From: Metabacillus sediminilitoris
Lineage (GTDB): Bacteria > Bacillota > Bacilli > Bacillales > Bacillaceae
Length of the DNA: 64,000 nt
NCBI RefSeq assembly: GCF_009720625.1
Contig: NZ_CP046266.1
Coordinates: 4,039,501-4,103,500, forward strand
Direction: 5' to 3'
The translations under genes and the position numbers were made by a program. A model generated the notes under the pieces. The model was not told the origin of the DNA. It did no database searches and saw only the letters and a list, made by a program, of their open reading frames with translations. Shown here piece after piece: positions 42,381 to 52,278 of the stretch (the stretch's first letter is position 1; each line of letters starts with the position of its first letter).

Positions 42381-43571
42381 TTACCTTTTATTTGTTATTT
42401 TTCGATATAATTCTACAGTATGATAGATAAGATTTGACAGATTATATTGCGAGCTCGCAGCTTCGAACCCAGACATCACCATATTATTATACTTCAGTGG
42501 TTGTAATAGATAGGATTGAAGGATTTCACCTAAGCACTTACTACTTAATTCATTTACAATTAGTCCACGGTTATGAGCAAGAATTTCAGCTAGCCCACCT
42601 ATATTAAAGGAAACAACCGGCTTAGCGGCTATCATCCCCTCAAGTGAAATAATTCCAAATGGTTCATATAAACTTGGAACGACAACTATTTCACACCTTG
42701 AAAGTAATGTATTTCGTTCCTGTTCATTCACAAAACCTGGAAATTTAATCTTATTCTCTATATGTAAATCCATAGCTAATTGTATAAGCTCATTTTGATA
42801 AGGCCCGACACCAGCAATAACTAGATATAAATCAGGATAATCATCGACTATTTCAGAAAAAGCTTGGATCAATAGATGAAAACCCTTTTCTTTAACAAGT
42901 CTTCCCATTGCTAGTATAAAAGGTGAGTTGATAAATGAAAAAGATTTGAATGCTTCTTCCCTCTCTAAAACCGATTGATAATTGCTAGGAATAATCCCAT
43001 TGGGAATAACTTCTATTTTATTAGTCTGACAGCTTAACTCATTTTTTAACACGTTTTTCATATATAAACTGCATACAATGATATGATTAGAATTTCGAAT
43101 TAAATTTGACTCATATTCTATAATCGTCTTTGAAATCGTATCAATCATTCCCAGCTTTCTCCCAGTCTCAGTTGCATGGATCGTTGAGAGTAATGGCAAA
43201 TTTAACGTTTTTTTTATGTGATTAGCTGCAATCCCCATTAACCAATCATGTGCATGAATAAGATCAAAAGTATAATCCAATTCTTGCAAAACAAACTGTG
43301 TAAATCGAAAATTAATATTTCGAATGTACTCTAGAAAATCCTTTGATGTTTTTTGCCAAGGTAACAAGCGATAAACATGTATACCATTTTCAATTGTATA
43401 GGATTCATAATTATCTTGTGAAACAGTAATAACAATATAAGTTATTCCACACTTAGACCCTTCTATTGTTAAATCAGTAACATGTCTTCCTAGTCCCCCA
43501 ATAATATGCTCACCATATTCTGTTGTAAGAAGTAATACAGTTGCAACTAAATCACTTTTCAAAGGAAGCAC
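42381..43571 (-). CDS. yqgM: YqgM-like glycosyltransferase family 4
   Basis: 396 residues. LLTTEYGEHIIGGLGRHVTDL at the start (the GGLG loop of starch-synthase-like GT-B enzymes), HAHDWLMGIAANHIKK near residue 103, AMGRLVKEKGFHLLIQAFSE near 222 and VPSLYEPFGIISLEGMIAA near 305 with the EX7E pair. It transfers a sugar from a nucleotide donor, but its acceptor is unknown. It follows the 157-aa gene by six bases, so they are probably co-transcribed. Confidence 0.88.
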   Translation of the reverse strand: MLPLKSDLVATVLLLTTEYGEHIIGGLGRHVTDLTIEGSKCGITYIVITVSQDNYESYTIENGIHVYRLLPWQKTSKDFLEYIRNINFRFTQFVLQELDYTFDLIHAHDWLMGIAANHIKKTLNLPLLSTIHATETGRKLGMIDTISKTIIEYESNLIRNSNHIIVCSLYMKNVLKNELSCQTNKIEVIPNGIIPSNYQSVLEREEAFKSFSFINSPFILAMGRLVKEKGFHLLIQAFSEIVDDYPDLYLVIAGVGPYQNELIQLAMDLHIENKIKFPGFVNEQERNTLLSRCEIVVVPSLYEPFGIISLEGMIAAKPVVSFNIGGLAEILAHNRGLIVNELSSKCLGEILQSYLLQPLKYNNMVMSGFEAASSQYNLSNLIYHTVELYRKITNKR

Positions 43572-43577
43572 CTTTCC

Positions 43578-44051
43578 TCAATCATAAATAGTATAGCTCG
43601 AGTAAGCTCGCAGCCACGATTGCTGATCCAAAGCAGGCTGCTTCCACTCATATTTTTTACTTTGATCAGATTTTTCTTGGAGAAAATATAAAGACGATGA
43701 TCGTTTAATCGTGATAGTTTCATTCTGTGAATTAGATGTAACGATCTCGCAATAGTATGTTCCCGTAGGAAGAAGTTCTAATCGTAAAATACCAGATATA
43801 TCACGGATATGAAAATCAGTCATTTGTTGTTGATTATTAGTCTTATATAAGATAATTCTCATATGTAAATCTTCAAAATCCTCTTTCAAGATTTGTTCTA
43901 AAAAGTTTCGAGTGGATGAGGCAATACTCCACGAGATTAGTAAAAAATTCGGGTAAGAAATTAATTGAATGGTATCAATACTATCCCCATAAGTTGTCGA
44001 TTCAACACGAATAATATTAGTATCTGTTTTTCTGTTGTCAATTCGTTTCAT
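43578..44051 (-). CDS. 157-aa protein, DUF4912-like, paired with yqgM
   Basis: A soluble protein with YPNFLLISWSIASSTRNFLE and FHIRDISGILRLELLPTGTYYCEIV, which look like an immunoglobulin-like beta sandwich (DUF4912-type) often paired with GT4 enzymes. In that family a YxxW segment reads LxxYWEV; here it is LLISWSI. It precedes yqgM in the same operon and may be its partner or carbohydrate-binding helper. Function is unknown. Confidence 0.65.
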   Translation of the reverse strand: MKRIDNRKTDTNIIRVESTTYGDSIDTIQLISYPNFLLISWSIASSTRNFLEQILKEDFEDLHMRIILYKTNNQQQMTDFHIRDISGILRLELLPTGTYYCEIVTSNSQNETITIKRSSSLYFLQEKSDQSKKYEWKQPALDQQSWLRAYSSYTIYD

Positions 44052-44219
44052 AGTTGGCCTCTTTCTTCACTTTTCACACTTATGTTTATCTTATCATGTT
44101 GCTTAGAAACACCACAGAGAAAAAACGTCAAGAATCTACAATTTTCATAAAAATGACTTCTTTAGAACCGTAATTTATGATATAAATGAAAAGGGAAATA
44201 ATCAATAGAAGGTGAAAAA

Positions 44220-44579
44220 ATGACGATAGTAATTATTATTTTGTTTATTGTAAGCATTGCGCTTATCGGAATATCTTATCTACAACGTGATCAAGTAAAA
44301 GAGCTAGAACAAGAACTAGATCATTTACAATTATCGGCGATGCAAGAAATTTATAAACTTAAAAAGAAAATGAGAGTAGTTGAAGAAGAGCTTTTGCAAA
44401 ACGATACTCCATTTACGGAGCAAACAACTAACTCGACAGAAGACAGCCAAGTTAATACTACTCGAATTTTAGCTAAATATCGCCAAGGAATGTCCCTTGA
44501 AGCACTCGCATTATCTGAAGGTATGACAGTTGAAGAGGTTCGTTCAATTGTTGAAAAGAATGAGAGGGTTTTAACATGA
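44220..44579 (+). CDS. yqzD: YqzD-like membrane-anchored coiled-coil protein
   Basis: 119 residues: one N-terminal helix (VIIILFIVSIALIGISYL), a coiled coil (QVKELEQELDHLQLSAMQEI) and a C-terminal HTH-like end (YRQGMSLEALALSEGMTVEE). It overlaps the next gene by four bases. In B. subtilis yqzD and yqzC lie together near pst, as here. GAAGGTG lies before ATG. Function unknown. Confidence 0.78.
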   Translation: MTIVIIILFIVSIALIGISYLQRDQVKELEQELDHLQLSAMQEIYKLKKKMRVVEEELLQNDTPFTEQTTNSTEDSQVNTTRILAKYRQGMSLEALALSEGMTVEEVRSIVEKNERVLT

Positions 44580-45097
44580 GTAAAACAGGATTTCAAGCAT
44601 TTGCTGCAGGTATGATTGTTGCTACATCTGTACTTGGGATAACATATTTTTTCTCTGAAAATCAATCAGCTGCCGCTGATGCAAAAAAAACGGTGACAAC
44701 TGCAAGTGAAGTTGAGTCATATCTTACAGATAACGGAAAAATCTCAATATCAACAGAAGAATATGAAGAGCTATTAGCTTCTAAAGATGCCGCAGTACAA
44801 CAATCTGCTCAAACTGAACAAAATCAAGAAACAGCAGTGAAGGAAGAAAAGCCAAAGACAGAAGAACCTGCAAAAGAAAAAGAAGAACAAGCAATTACGT
44901 ATAAACTTAATGTTTCTGCTGGTATGACCACGAACGAAATATCTAATATGCTCGAACAAAATGGTATCATTAGCGATTCCTTTGAATTTGATCAATTTTT
45001 AATTAAAAACGGATATCATCAGAAGGTCCAACTTGGAACATTCGATGTAAAAAAAGGTATGAGCTTTCAACAGCTTGCAGAAGTCTTAACAAAATAA
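44576..45097 (+). CDS. yqzC: YqzC-like protein with MltG/YceG-type N-terminal domain
   Basis: 173 residues: a membrane helix (FAAGMIVATSVLGITYFF), a long charged, Glu/Lys-rich linker, then YKLNVSAGMTTNEISNMLEQ and a C-terminal VQLGTFDVKKGMSFQQLAEV. That last part resembles the LysM-like subdomain of the MltG endolytic transglycosylase, but no catalytic domain is present. It may bind the cell wall near the membrane. It is coupled to yqzD by a four-base overlap. Confidence 0.8.
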   Translation: MSKTGFQAFAAGMIVATSVLGITYFFSENQSAAADAKKTVTTASEVESYLTDNGKISISTEEYEELLASKDAAVQQSAQTEQNQETAVKEEKPKTEEPAKEKEEQAITYKLNVSAGMTTNEISNMLEQNGIISDSFEFDQFLIKNGYHQKVQLGTFDVKKGMSFQQLAEVLTK

Positions 45098-45102
45098 GCA
45101 TA

Positions 45103-45142
45103 AAAAAACAGCCAAAAGAAATATCTTTTGGCTGTTTTTTAT
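45103..45142. terminator. Terminator between yqzC and phoU
   Basis: ACAGCCAAAAGA pairs with TCTTTTGGCTGT around AATA, with A-run before and TTTTTT after; serves both converging genes. Confidence 0.87.
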
Positions 45143-45194
45143 GAAATTTCTAGAAAGTATACATATCCTGAATACCTTCAGTAGAAAGGTAGAA

Positions 45195-45854
45195 CTAACT
45201 GTTTAAATCATAACGTTGTCCTTTTACTAAGTACATCGTATTCTCAGAAATGTTTGTACAATGGTCTGCAGTTCTTTCGATGTATCGGCAAATAAACAAT
45301 AGTTGTGTAAGTTGATGAGAAAATTCTTTTTGAGTTTCCAACAAAGTCAGTATATCACTAATTGTTTCACCGTATAATTCATCTACTTGATCATCCATAT
45401 CTGCCACTTGTTTAGCCAATACGATATCTTCTTCGTTATATGCCTTTATTGACAAAGAGAGCATATCCAAAGCAATTTTATGCATTTTTTTAATATGGTG
45501 GATAGGCTTAACGAGTGGCTCGTCACCAATTCTAATCGTTGATTTGGCTATATTTACAGCAAAGTCAGCCATTCTTTCGATATCACTTGCAATTTTGATC
45601 GCAACAATGATTTTACGTAGATCAACAGCAACTGGTTGTTGCTTTGCAATCAATAAAATAGCTAAATCATTAATTTCTTCATCAAGTTCATCAACTCTAT
45701 AGTCATCCTCAATAATTTCTAGTGCTTCCTCAATATTTTGGTTTTCTAATGCATTTATTGCTTTCGTTAACGCAATTTCTGTGAGGCTTCCTATTTCAAT
45801 TAATTTATCTTGTAAATTTTTTAAATCGAAATCAAATTTTTCTCTTACACTCAT
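45195..45854 (-). CDS. phoU: PhoU phosphate regulator
   Basis: 219 residues made of two PhoU repeats: LTEIALTKAINALENQNIEE with EEDYRVDELDEEIND near residue 47, and ADMDDQVDELYGETISD near residue 150; RYIERTADHCTNISEN near the end is a typical metal-ligand region. PhoU dampens PstSCAB uptake and signalling to PhoR. It is separated from pstB by 248 bases and a terminator, so it may be made partly from its own promoter. B. subtilis lacks phoU in its pst operon. Confidence 0.92.
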   Translation of the reverse strand: MSVREKFDFDLKNLQDKLIEIGSLTEIALTKAINALENQNIEEALEIIEDDYRVDELDEEINDLAILLIAKQQPVAVDLRKIIVAIKIASDIERMADFAVNIAKSTIRIGDEPLVKPIHHIKKMHKIALDMLSLSIKAYNEEDIVLAKQVADMDDQVDELYGETISDILTLLETQKEFSHQLTQLLFICRYIERTADHCTNISENTMYLVKGQRYDLNS

Positions 45855-46054
45855 TCATAACTACCTCCCTATCCCTTAATATCCCCTTATAAATACTATA
45901 CATAACCTAAATTCATAAAAAAATAAAGCAACATACCTTTAAATAAGCATGAGATTAACAGCCTAAAAGGCTGTTAATGAATCTATTAGGATCCCCCTTT
46001 GACAAAAGCATGGCGATACATAGCCTAATACTAATGGATTAATAATAAATATTA

Positions 46055-46100
46055 ATAAAAAAGTCGTGCTTACTAATGAATATGCACGACTTTTTTTTCA
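46055..46100. terminator. Terminator after pstB
   Basis: AAGTCGTGC (46061-46069) and GCACGACTT (46084-46092), T-rich on both sides. It separates pstB from phoU. Confidence 0.85.
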
Positions 46101-46102
46101 AT

Positions 46103-46915
46103 TTAACCGAAACGACCAGTAATGTAATCTTCAGTACGCTTATCAGAAGGGTTTGAAAATAGACGATCAGTATCAGTATACTCTACAACTTCTCCGTTTA
46201 GGAAGAATGCTGTACGGTCAGAAATACGGGCTGCTTGTTGCATGTTATGAGTAACAATAATGATACTATAGTTTTCTTTTAACTCTTGAATTAATTCTTC
46301 AACCTTAAGAGTTGAGATTGGATCAAGAGCAGATGTTGGCTCATCCATTAGGATGACATCCGGCTCAATTGCCAAACAACGTGCAATACATAGACGTTGT
46401 TGCTGACCACCAGAAAGACCATATGCATTTTCCTTTAATCGGTCTTTTACTTCGTCCCAAATAGCAGCTCCTCGAAGACTTTTTTCTACAATTTCATCAA
46501 TCAATTTTTTATCTCTAATACCATGAATCTTAGGTCCATATGCAATGTTCTCATAGATTGATTTAGGAAATGGATTTGGTTTTTGAAACACCATACCTAC
46601 TTGAGTTCTAAGTTCTTCAACACCATATGATTTATCAAAAATATTTTTATCACGATAAAGTATCTGACCAGAGGTTCGAACGATTGGAATAAGTTCAACC
46701 ATGCGATTAAGTGTTTTGATATATGTCGATTTACCGCACCCTGATGGTCCAATAATTGCTGTTACATCATTTTCATATATATCAAGATCAATATTTTTTA
46801 ACGCTTGATCTTTACCATACCAAAGGTTCAAATTATCTGTTTTATAAACAACACTTTTATTTACTTTTACTTCTTTTTTTTGTGTAGTTTCTCTATTAAT
46901 CTTTACACTTTCCAT
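46103..46915 (-). CDS. pstB: Phosphate ABC transporter ATPase
   Basis: 270 residues. Walker [11 protein letters not shown] near residue 55, Q-loop [18 protein letters not shown] near 108, ABC signature LSGGQQQR near 167 and Walker [14 protein letters not shown] near 185. It energises phosphate import through PstC and PstA. GAGGGG lies before ATG. Only one pstB is present here, while B. subtilis has two. Confidence 0.96.
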   Translation of the reverse strand: MESVKINRETTQKKEVKVNKSVVYKTDNLNLWYGKDQALKNIDLDIYENDVTAIIGPSGCGKSTYIKTLNRMVELIPIVRTSGQILYRDKNIFDKSYGVEELRTQVGMVFQKPNPFPKSIYENIAYGPKIHGIRDKKLIDEIVEKSLRGAAIWDEVKDRLKENAYGLSGGQQQRLCIARCLAIEPDVILMDEPTSALDPISTLKVEELIQELKENYSIIIVTHNMQQAARISDRTAFFLNGEVVEYTDTDRLFSNPSDKRTEDYITGRFG

Positions 46916-46940
46916 AAGAAAACCCCTCCATTAAAGCTAT

Positions 46941-47819
46941 TTAATAACGTTTTTGGAACTTATTACGAATAAACACAGCAACTGAGTTCATAACGATCAA
47001 GAAAATAAATAACACGATGATTCCCGCTGCTGCAACAGCTTGGAATTCTACCTGCGGTCTTCCAGCCCAGTTGTAAATTTGAATTGGCATAACTGTAAAT
47101 GAGTCCATCACGCTTTGTGGTAAGTAATTAACGAAAGCAAACGCTCCAACAACAAGTAAAGGTGCTGTTTCACCTATCGCACGTGAAAAGGCCAATATAC
47201 TACCTGTGACAATCCCAGGGATGGCCGCTGGTAATACAACACGCAGAATTGTTTGCCATTTCGTTGCCCCCATACCATAAGAAGCTTCACGAAGTTGTTT
47301 CGGAACAGCGCGGATTGCTTCTTGTGAAGCAACAACTATTACAGGTAAAACAAGTAATGCCATTGTTAATCCACCAGCTAAAATACTTCGTCCTAAATCA
47401 AAGAAACGTACAAAAACAGTTAAACCTAATAAACCAAAAACGATTGAAGGTACACCTGCAAGGTTTGAAATATTGGTTTGAATAAAGCTCGTTAGTTTAC
47501 TTTTCTTTGCATATTCTTCTAAATAGATTGCAGTACCTACAGATAAAATTAATGCTATAGGTATAGTTACAGCCATAACCCAAAGTGAACCAACAACTGC
47601 AGCTTTTATACCAGACTGTTCTGGTCTTCTAGATGCATAGTTTTGGAAAAACTCAAGTGAAAAGTGACTAGATCCTTGAGTGAATATCCGATATAAGAGA
47701 ATAGCAAGGATAATAAGTGTTAACACCGTAGCTGCAATAAAAATTCCTTTAAATGTCTGATTTAATGCTAATCGCCCACTCATTTTTTTAGTTACAAGTT
47801 GTCGATCGATCATCTTCAT
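46941..47819 (-). CDS. pstA: Phosphate ABC transporter permease PstA
   Basis: 292 residues with six membrane helices and the permease EAA loop (AVPKQLREASYGMGATKWQTI) that touches PstB; also VVGSLWVMAVTIPIALILSV. The start MKMIDRQL at 47819 is one base off pstC's stop, so translation is coupled; a downstream ATG (MIDR) is possible. Complete. Confidence 0.94.
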   Translation of the reverse strand: MKMIDRQLVTKKMSGRLALNQTFKGIFIAATVLTLIILAILLYRIFTQGSSHFSLEFFQNYASRRPEQSGIKAAVVGSLWVMAVTIPIALILSVGTAIYLEEYAKKSKLTSFIQTNISNLAGVPSIVFGLLGLTVFVRFFDLGRSILAGGLTMALLVLPVIVVASQEAIRAVPKQLREASYGMGATKWQTILRVVLPAAIPGIVTGSILAFSRAIGETAPLLVVGAFAFVNYLPQSVMDSFTVMPIQIYNWAGRPQVEFQAVAAAGIIVLFIFLIVMNSVAVFIRNKFQKRY

Positions 47820-47820
47820 A

Positions 47821-48762
47821 TTAGTATTCCTCCCTAAAGCGACGAGAAATATATTGTGCTATTAAATTTAGAATTAACGTAAACAAGAACAATGTTATCC
47901 CAACAGCATATATACTGTAATAGATAGTTGTACCATAACCAGCATCACCAGAACTAACCTGTACAATATATGCTGTCATTGTCTGGATTGATTCCGTTGG
48001 ATCAAATGTCAACTTAGGAGTTGCTCCACCAGCTAGTGATACAATCATTGTTTCACCAATAGCACGAGAAATACCTAATACGAATGATGCTACGATTCCT
48101 GACATTGCAGCAGGAAGAATAACCTTCATTGTAACTTCAAACTTTGTAGCTCCTAATGCTAAAGCTCCCTCTCTCATTGAGTTTGGAACAGAGCTCATCG
48201 CGTCTTCAGAAAGAGATGCAATCATTGGGATGATCATAATCCCTACGACTATTCCAGGACTAAGCGCATTAAACAAAGGTAAATCAGGAATTAATGTTTG
48301 CAATAGTGGTGTAACAAATGTTAAGGCAAAGAATCCATAAACAATTGTAGGAATTCCAGCTAATACCTCTAATATCGGTTTGACGATTCTTCTAGTTCGA
48401 TCTGATGCATATTCACTCAAGAAAATAGCTGCTGCTAAACCAATTGGAACGGCAACAATAATAGCTATTACTGTGATTAATAATGTTCCTGAAACTAATG
48501 CAATAATTCCGTATGAAGCATTGTTCTCAAAGAAGGGATACCATTCTTTCGATGTGAAAAATTCTACAATTGAAACACGGTTGAAGAAAGTGATTGTTTC
48601 AAATATTAATGTTAATACAATACCAACCGTTGTTAAAATCGATATTAAGGCTAATATAAATAATATTCCTGGAATTAATTTTTCTATAATTTGATTTGTG
48701 CTGTTTTTTGACTTTTTCTCTTTTATTATGTCCCGCACACTTTGACTATTTGATAGAGCCAT
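47821..48762 (-). CDS. pstC: Phosphate ABC transporter permease PstC
   Basis: About 313 residues from ATG at 48762 (MALSNSQSVRDIIKEK), which has AAAGGGG 8 bases upstream; the longer frame from 48825 is hydrophobic but unlikely. Six helices, with NSMREGALALGATKFEVTMK as EAA loop. It pairs with PstA in the membrane. It begins 81 bases after pstS. Confidence 0.94.
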   Translation of the reverse strand: MALSNSQSVRDIIKEKKSKNSTNQIIEKLIPGILFILALISILTTVGIVLTLIFETITFFNRVSIVEFFTSKEWYPFFENNASYGIIALVSGTLLITVIAIIVAVPIGLAAAIFLSEYASDRTRRIVKPILEVLAGIPTIVYGFFALTFVTPLLQTLIPDLPLFNALSPGIVVGIMIIPMIASLSEDAMSSVPNSMREGALALGATKFEVTMKVILPAAMSGIVASFVLGISRAIGETMIVSLAGGATPKLTFDPTESIQTMTAYIVQVSSGDAGYGTTIYYSIYAVGITLFLFTLILNLIAQYISRRFREEY

Positions 48763-48842
48763 TTTGAAAATCCCCTTTCCAAAACATAGGAAGAAGGATG
48801 AGAAGCATGATACTACGCATCTCACCCATTAACATTAATGTA

Positions 48843-49838
48843 TTATTTTAAACCTTCAAGAGTTTCAAGTTGTTTTGTATATTCTTCCTCAGGAAGTGCT
48901 ACATAACCAACTTCTTCTGCAAAAGTAGCAGCATTTTCAAGGTAATATTTAACATATTCATACACTTGTGCTTTATCTTTGATTGAAGCATTGTTTACAT
49001 AGATGAATAACGGACGTGAAAGTGGGTTGTAATCACCTGATTTAACAGTTTCGTTTGTTGGTTCAACAGCTTCCCCAGCTTCGTTTACGATCGGAATAAC
49101 TTTTAAGTTATCTTTATTTTCTAGGTAGTATGCATAACCAAAATAACCGATAGCATTTTTATCGCCAGTTACACCTTGAACAAGTACGTTGTCATCTTCT
49201 GAAAGTGTAGCTGCTTTAACAATTTGTTCTCCATCTAAAATTACTTCATCAAAATAATCATAAGTACCTGAGTCAGTACCAGGTGAATAGAATTTAACTT
49301 CTTCTGCAGGCCAGTCTGGATTGATATCAGACCATTTTTTAGCTTTTCCGTCTTCAACCCAAAGTTTCTTTAAGTCTTCAACAGTTAATTTATCAATAAA
49401 ATCATTTTCTTTGTTAACTACAACAGATAAACCATCAAATGCTACTTGAAATTCAGTATACTCAATTCCATTTTCTTCAGCAGCAGCTTTTTCTTCATCT
49501 TTAATTGGACGAGATGCTTGAGAAATATCAGTTTCACCAACAGTGAACTTCTCAAATCCACCACCAGTTCCAGATGAACCTACTGGAGCTTGTACTGATG
49601 CATGTTCTGCTGAGAATTCTTCAGATACAGCTTCTGCGATTGGGAATACAGTAGATGAACCATCGATTCCTACTTCTCCTTCTAATTCAGCAGCTTCTTC
49701 ACCTTCAGTTGTTTCTGCATTTTCAGTAGTTTCTGTACCAGTTTCAGCTGGCTCTTCTTCTCCGTTACCACATGCAGCTGCGAAAGCAACTAATGAAGAA
49801 AGCATAATAGACATTGCTAAAAATTTGAAGCTTTTCAT
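48843..49838 (-). CDS. pstS: Phosphate-binding lipoprotein PstS
   Basis: 331 residues. Signal peptide with lipobox AFAAACG (Cys at about 23), an acidic linker (EEEPAETGTETTENAETTEG), then the binding fold: GIDGSSTVFPI (phosphate loop), SSGTGGGFEKF and SQASRPI, with FYSPGTDSGTYDYF later. It hands phosphate to PstCA. The acid linker of about 30 residues is long and likely spans the wall. GGGGGAAT lies before ATG, and a Pho box lies about 65 bases upstream. Confidence 0.95.
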   Translation of the reverse strand: MKSFKFLAMSIMLSSLVAFAAACGNGEEEPAETGTETTENAETTEGEEAAELEGEVGIDGSSTVFPIAEAVSEEFSAEHASVQAPVGSSGTGGGFEKFTVGETDISQASRPIKDEEKAAAEENGIEYTEFQVAFDGLSVVVNKENDFIDKLTVEDLKKLWVEDGKAKKWSDINPDWPAEEVKFYSPGTDSGTYDYFDEVILDGEQIVKAATLSEDDNVLVQGVTGDKNAIGYFGYAYYLENKDNLKVIPIVNEAGEAVEPTNETVKSGDYNPLSRPLFIYVNNASIKDKAQVYEYVKYYLENAATFAEEVGYVALPEEEYTKQLETLEGLK

Positions 49839-49900
49839 TCTTTAATTCCCCCTAGAAATTATGGTTGTTTTGTCCTACGTGTATTAGAATAACGCTAGAG

Positions 49901-49939
49901 TGTTAATTCTGTTTTAACTGAATGTAAAGGTTTTGTAAA
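49901..49939 (-). promoter_or_regulatory. PhoP box of the pst operon
   Basis: On the minus strand four hexamers, TTTACA, TTTACA, TTAAAA and TTAACA, occur with exact 11-base spacing (49939-49934, 49928-49923, 49917-49912, 49906-49901). This is the TT(A/C/T)A(C/T)A-N5 direct-repeat pattern bound by PhoP~P. TATTCT about 20 bases downstream may be the -10. Confidence 0.88.
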
Positions 49940-50068
49940 TTCATGATGGAGTTTGTCATATTTTGTTGTGATTTGGGTAAAAAAATGCTCCTTTCATTCA
50001 GCTTAATTTATTGTTTTAATAAGCCGTTCTTTTTATTCCTTGAAAACTAATACTTGGAATAAGAATTT

Positions 50069-51364
50069 TCATCCATTGCTTTCTCCTTCAGTTAGATTCG
50101 ACGTAGTCAATGATTTAGGATCAGATATTTCTATCGGTTCACTACTTTTATTTTCATCCAACTGTATATTTCTAACAAAGAAATAAATGATCAAATGCCC
50201 AATCCCTACAATGGATAATAAAATTGGAATGCTTTGTTTTTCATCAAACAAAGCTACTGCAGCAATAAAACTCAAGATGGAAATAATTCGACCGGAATTT
50301 AGAAATATTTCTTTTACAACGATATATTCAATTCTTGCATTTCCAACATTCCAGCATTTCCCCATTACATCATAAGATAATGATGTAAATGGAACTAATA
50401 GCATAGGATAACCGATTGCAATTAATACTGCATAAATCAATAGTTTAGTGTACGTTAAATCAAAAAGAATAACAAAAATGGACAAATATAAAAAAATGCC
50501 TCCCATTAGAATAAATATATTTCTTTTCGATTTTTTTATTATCCTAGATGCAAAATAATAGGTTAAAAACGCTATACTTGAGTTTACTAATCCAAACTTA
50601 CCTAATGCTAATTCACTTCCCGTTGTTATAAACACAAATACACCTATTACGAAAGCAAAGGTGCCTTCACGAACCCCTTGGAAAAAATGGGCACTGGTGA
50701 TTAATTTCCAATTTTTATTCCTTTTTCTTTCATTTATAATACGTTTTAATAAATAATCACCAACCGCAGGCCTTCTTTTAAAAAAAAAGCTCAATACGAC
50801 AGCACCGGCAAACATGAAGAGTGAGATTGAAAAAATTGTTGTATATCCTGTGAAATTTTTTAACCTTGAAATGACATACCCTGCTATGATTGGTCCAATC
50901 ATGCCTGCAATGGAGGTCATGATCCCTAAAAAACCATTGAAAAAATCTCTAGTTTCAGGTTCAGTTATTTCAAACGTAAGAACATTAAAAGCTAACCAAT
51001 AAAACCCATAGCCAACTCCTAAAATTCCTCCTAATAGCACAAGGAATTCACCAGCTGAACTGCCAATTACTAATACAGTTAGAAAAAAGATAGCCAAAAA
51101 AATAACTCCTAGTCTTAATACGACTATTCGATCTACTTTTTTAGCTAATCTTCCCGCAAATATAAATGTTAGTGGCTGCATGATGACAATCGATAAATTG
51201 TAAATACCTAAATCAATAAATTCTCCCGATTGCTTCCATAAATATACATTCACAAATGTATTGGACAGCGCAATACTCAATGAATACAGACCGCCGATTA
51301 CCAACAGTAAAACTAAATCTTTGCTTACCTCTACATTCCCAATAATCTTTTGCATTTTTGACAT
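50069..51364 (-). CDS. yqgE: MFS transporter (YqgE-like)
   Basis: 431 residues with 12 predicted helices. Segments such as FAGRLAKKVDRIVVLRLGVI (the loop 2-3 MFS motif) and GYGFYWLAFNVLTFEITEPE fit an MFS carrier; a C-terminal Lys/Glu tail follows. In B. subtilis yqgE lies between sodA and pbpA-pst; here pbpA is absent and the gene faces pst directly. Substrate unknown. Confidence 0.82.
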   Translation of the reverse strand: MSKMQKIIGNVEVSKDLVLLLVIGGLYSLSIALSNTFVNVYLWKQSGEFIDLGIYNLSIVIMQPLTFIFAGRLAKKVDRIVVLRLGVIFLAIFFLTVLVIGSSAGEFLVLLGGILGVGYGFYWLAFNVLTFEITEPETRDFFNGFLGIMTSIAGMIGPIIAGYVISRLKNFTGYTTIFSISLFMFAGAVVLSFFFKRRPAVGDYLLKRIINERKRNKNWKLITSAHFFQGVREGTFAFVIGVFVFITTGSELALGKFGLVNSSIAFLTYYFASRIIKKSKRNIFILMGGIFLYLSIFVILFDLTYTKLLIYAVLIAIGYPMLLVPFTSLSYDVMGKCWNVGNARIEYIVVKEIFLNSGRIISILSFIAAVALFDEKQSIPILLSIVGIGHLIIYFFVRNIQLDENKSSEPIEISDPKSLTTSNLTEGESNG

Positions 51365-51479
51365 AAAAATAACTCCCCTTCAACTTCTATTTCTTAGTCT
51401 GTCTTATCAAAAAGGAGTTATGTATTTTATATTTCATTTCATACAATTAGTACATTGATTAAATCTTCATACAACAAAA

Positions 51480-51512
51480 AAAGAGCTAACCAAAGTTAGC
51501 TCTCAGCTTTTA
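51480..51512. terminator. Terminator after sodA
   Basis: AGAGCTAAC (51482-51490) and GTTAGCTCT (51495-51503) pair exactly; TTTTTTTG follows on the minus strand. Confidence 0.85.
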
Positions 51513-51520
51513 CATATTTG

Positions 51521-52129
51521 TTATTTTGCAGAGTTAAATCGATTTGAAACTGCTTCCCAATTCACAACATTCCAGAAAGAAGAAATGTATTCTGGGCGGC
51601 GGTTTTGGTAATTTAAGTAATATGCATGCTCCCATACGTCTAAGCCAAGGATAGGAGTTTTACCTTCCATTAATGGAGAGTCTTGATTAGGAGTACTTGT
51701 TACTTCTAATTCTCCATTGTTTACTACTAACCAAGCCCAGCCTGAACCGAAACGAGTAGTTGCAGCTTTTGCAAACTCCTCTTTAAAGTTCTCGTAGCTG
51801 CCGAATTTAGCATTGATTGCATCAGCAAGCTCGCCAGTTGGTTCTCCGCCACCATTTGGAGAAAGAATTGTCCAGAATAAGCTATGGTTTGCATGTCCGC
51901 CGCCGTTATTGCGAACTGCTGTACGAATAGCTTCAGGAACTGCATCTAAATTAGATACTAATTCTTCAACACTTTTGTTTGCAAGATCAGAATGTCCTTC
52001 TAATGCAGCATTAACATTTGTAATATACGTGTTATGATGTTTTGTGTGATGAATATTCATCGTTTCCTTGTCAATATTTGGTTCTAGTGCATCATATGCA
52101 TATGGTAATTGCGGTAATTCATAAGCCAT
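51521..52129 (-). CDS. sodA: Superoxide dismutase, Mn type
   Basis: 202 residues. [20 protein letters not shown] with HTKHHNTYI supplies the first metal His, [11 protein letters not shown] the second, and [15 protein letters not shown] the Asp and third His. [13 protein letters not shown] and the sequence [10 protein letters not shown] suit the Mn enzyme. It converts superoxide to peroxide and oxygen. AGGAGG lies before ATG. Complete and intact. Confidence 0.96.
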   Translation of the reverse strand: MAYELPQLPYAYDALEPNIDKETMNIHHTKHHNTYITNVNAALEGHSDLANKSVEELVSNLDAVPEAIRTAVRNNGGGHANHSLFWTILSPNGGGEPTGELADAINAKFGSYENFKEEFAKAATTRFGSGWAWLVVNNGELEVTSTPNQDSPLMEGKTPILGLDVWEHAYYLNYQNRRPEYISSFWNVVNWEAVSNRFNSAK

Positions 52130-52278
52130 TTTTATTGCCTCCTTTAATATGTACGTGTCAAAGCTATGGAATAGCTTTCCAACAATAGGTTACCAAAATT
52201 GTCGGATTCTTTCAAATAAAAAGCATATATAGCCAACATACATTTTTTACTTTTCGTTTAATAATTATGTACTTTTAA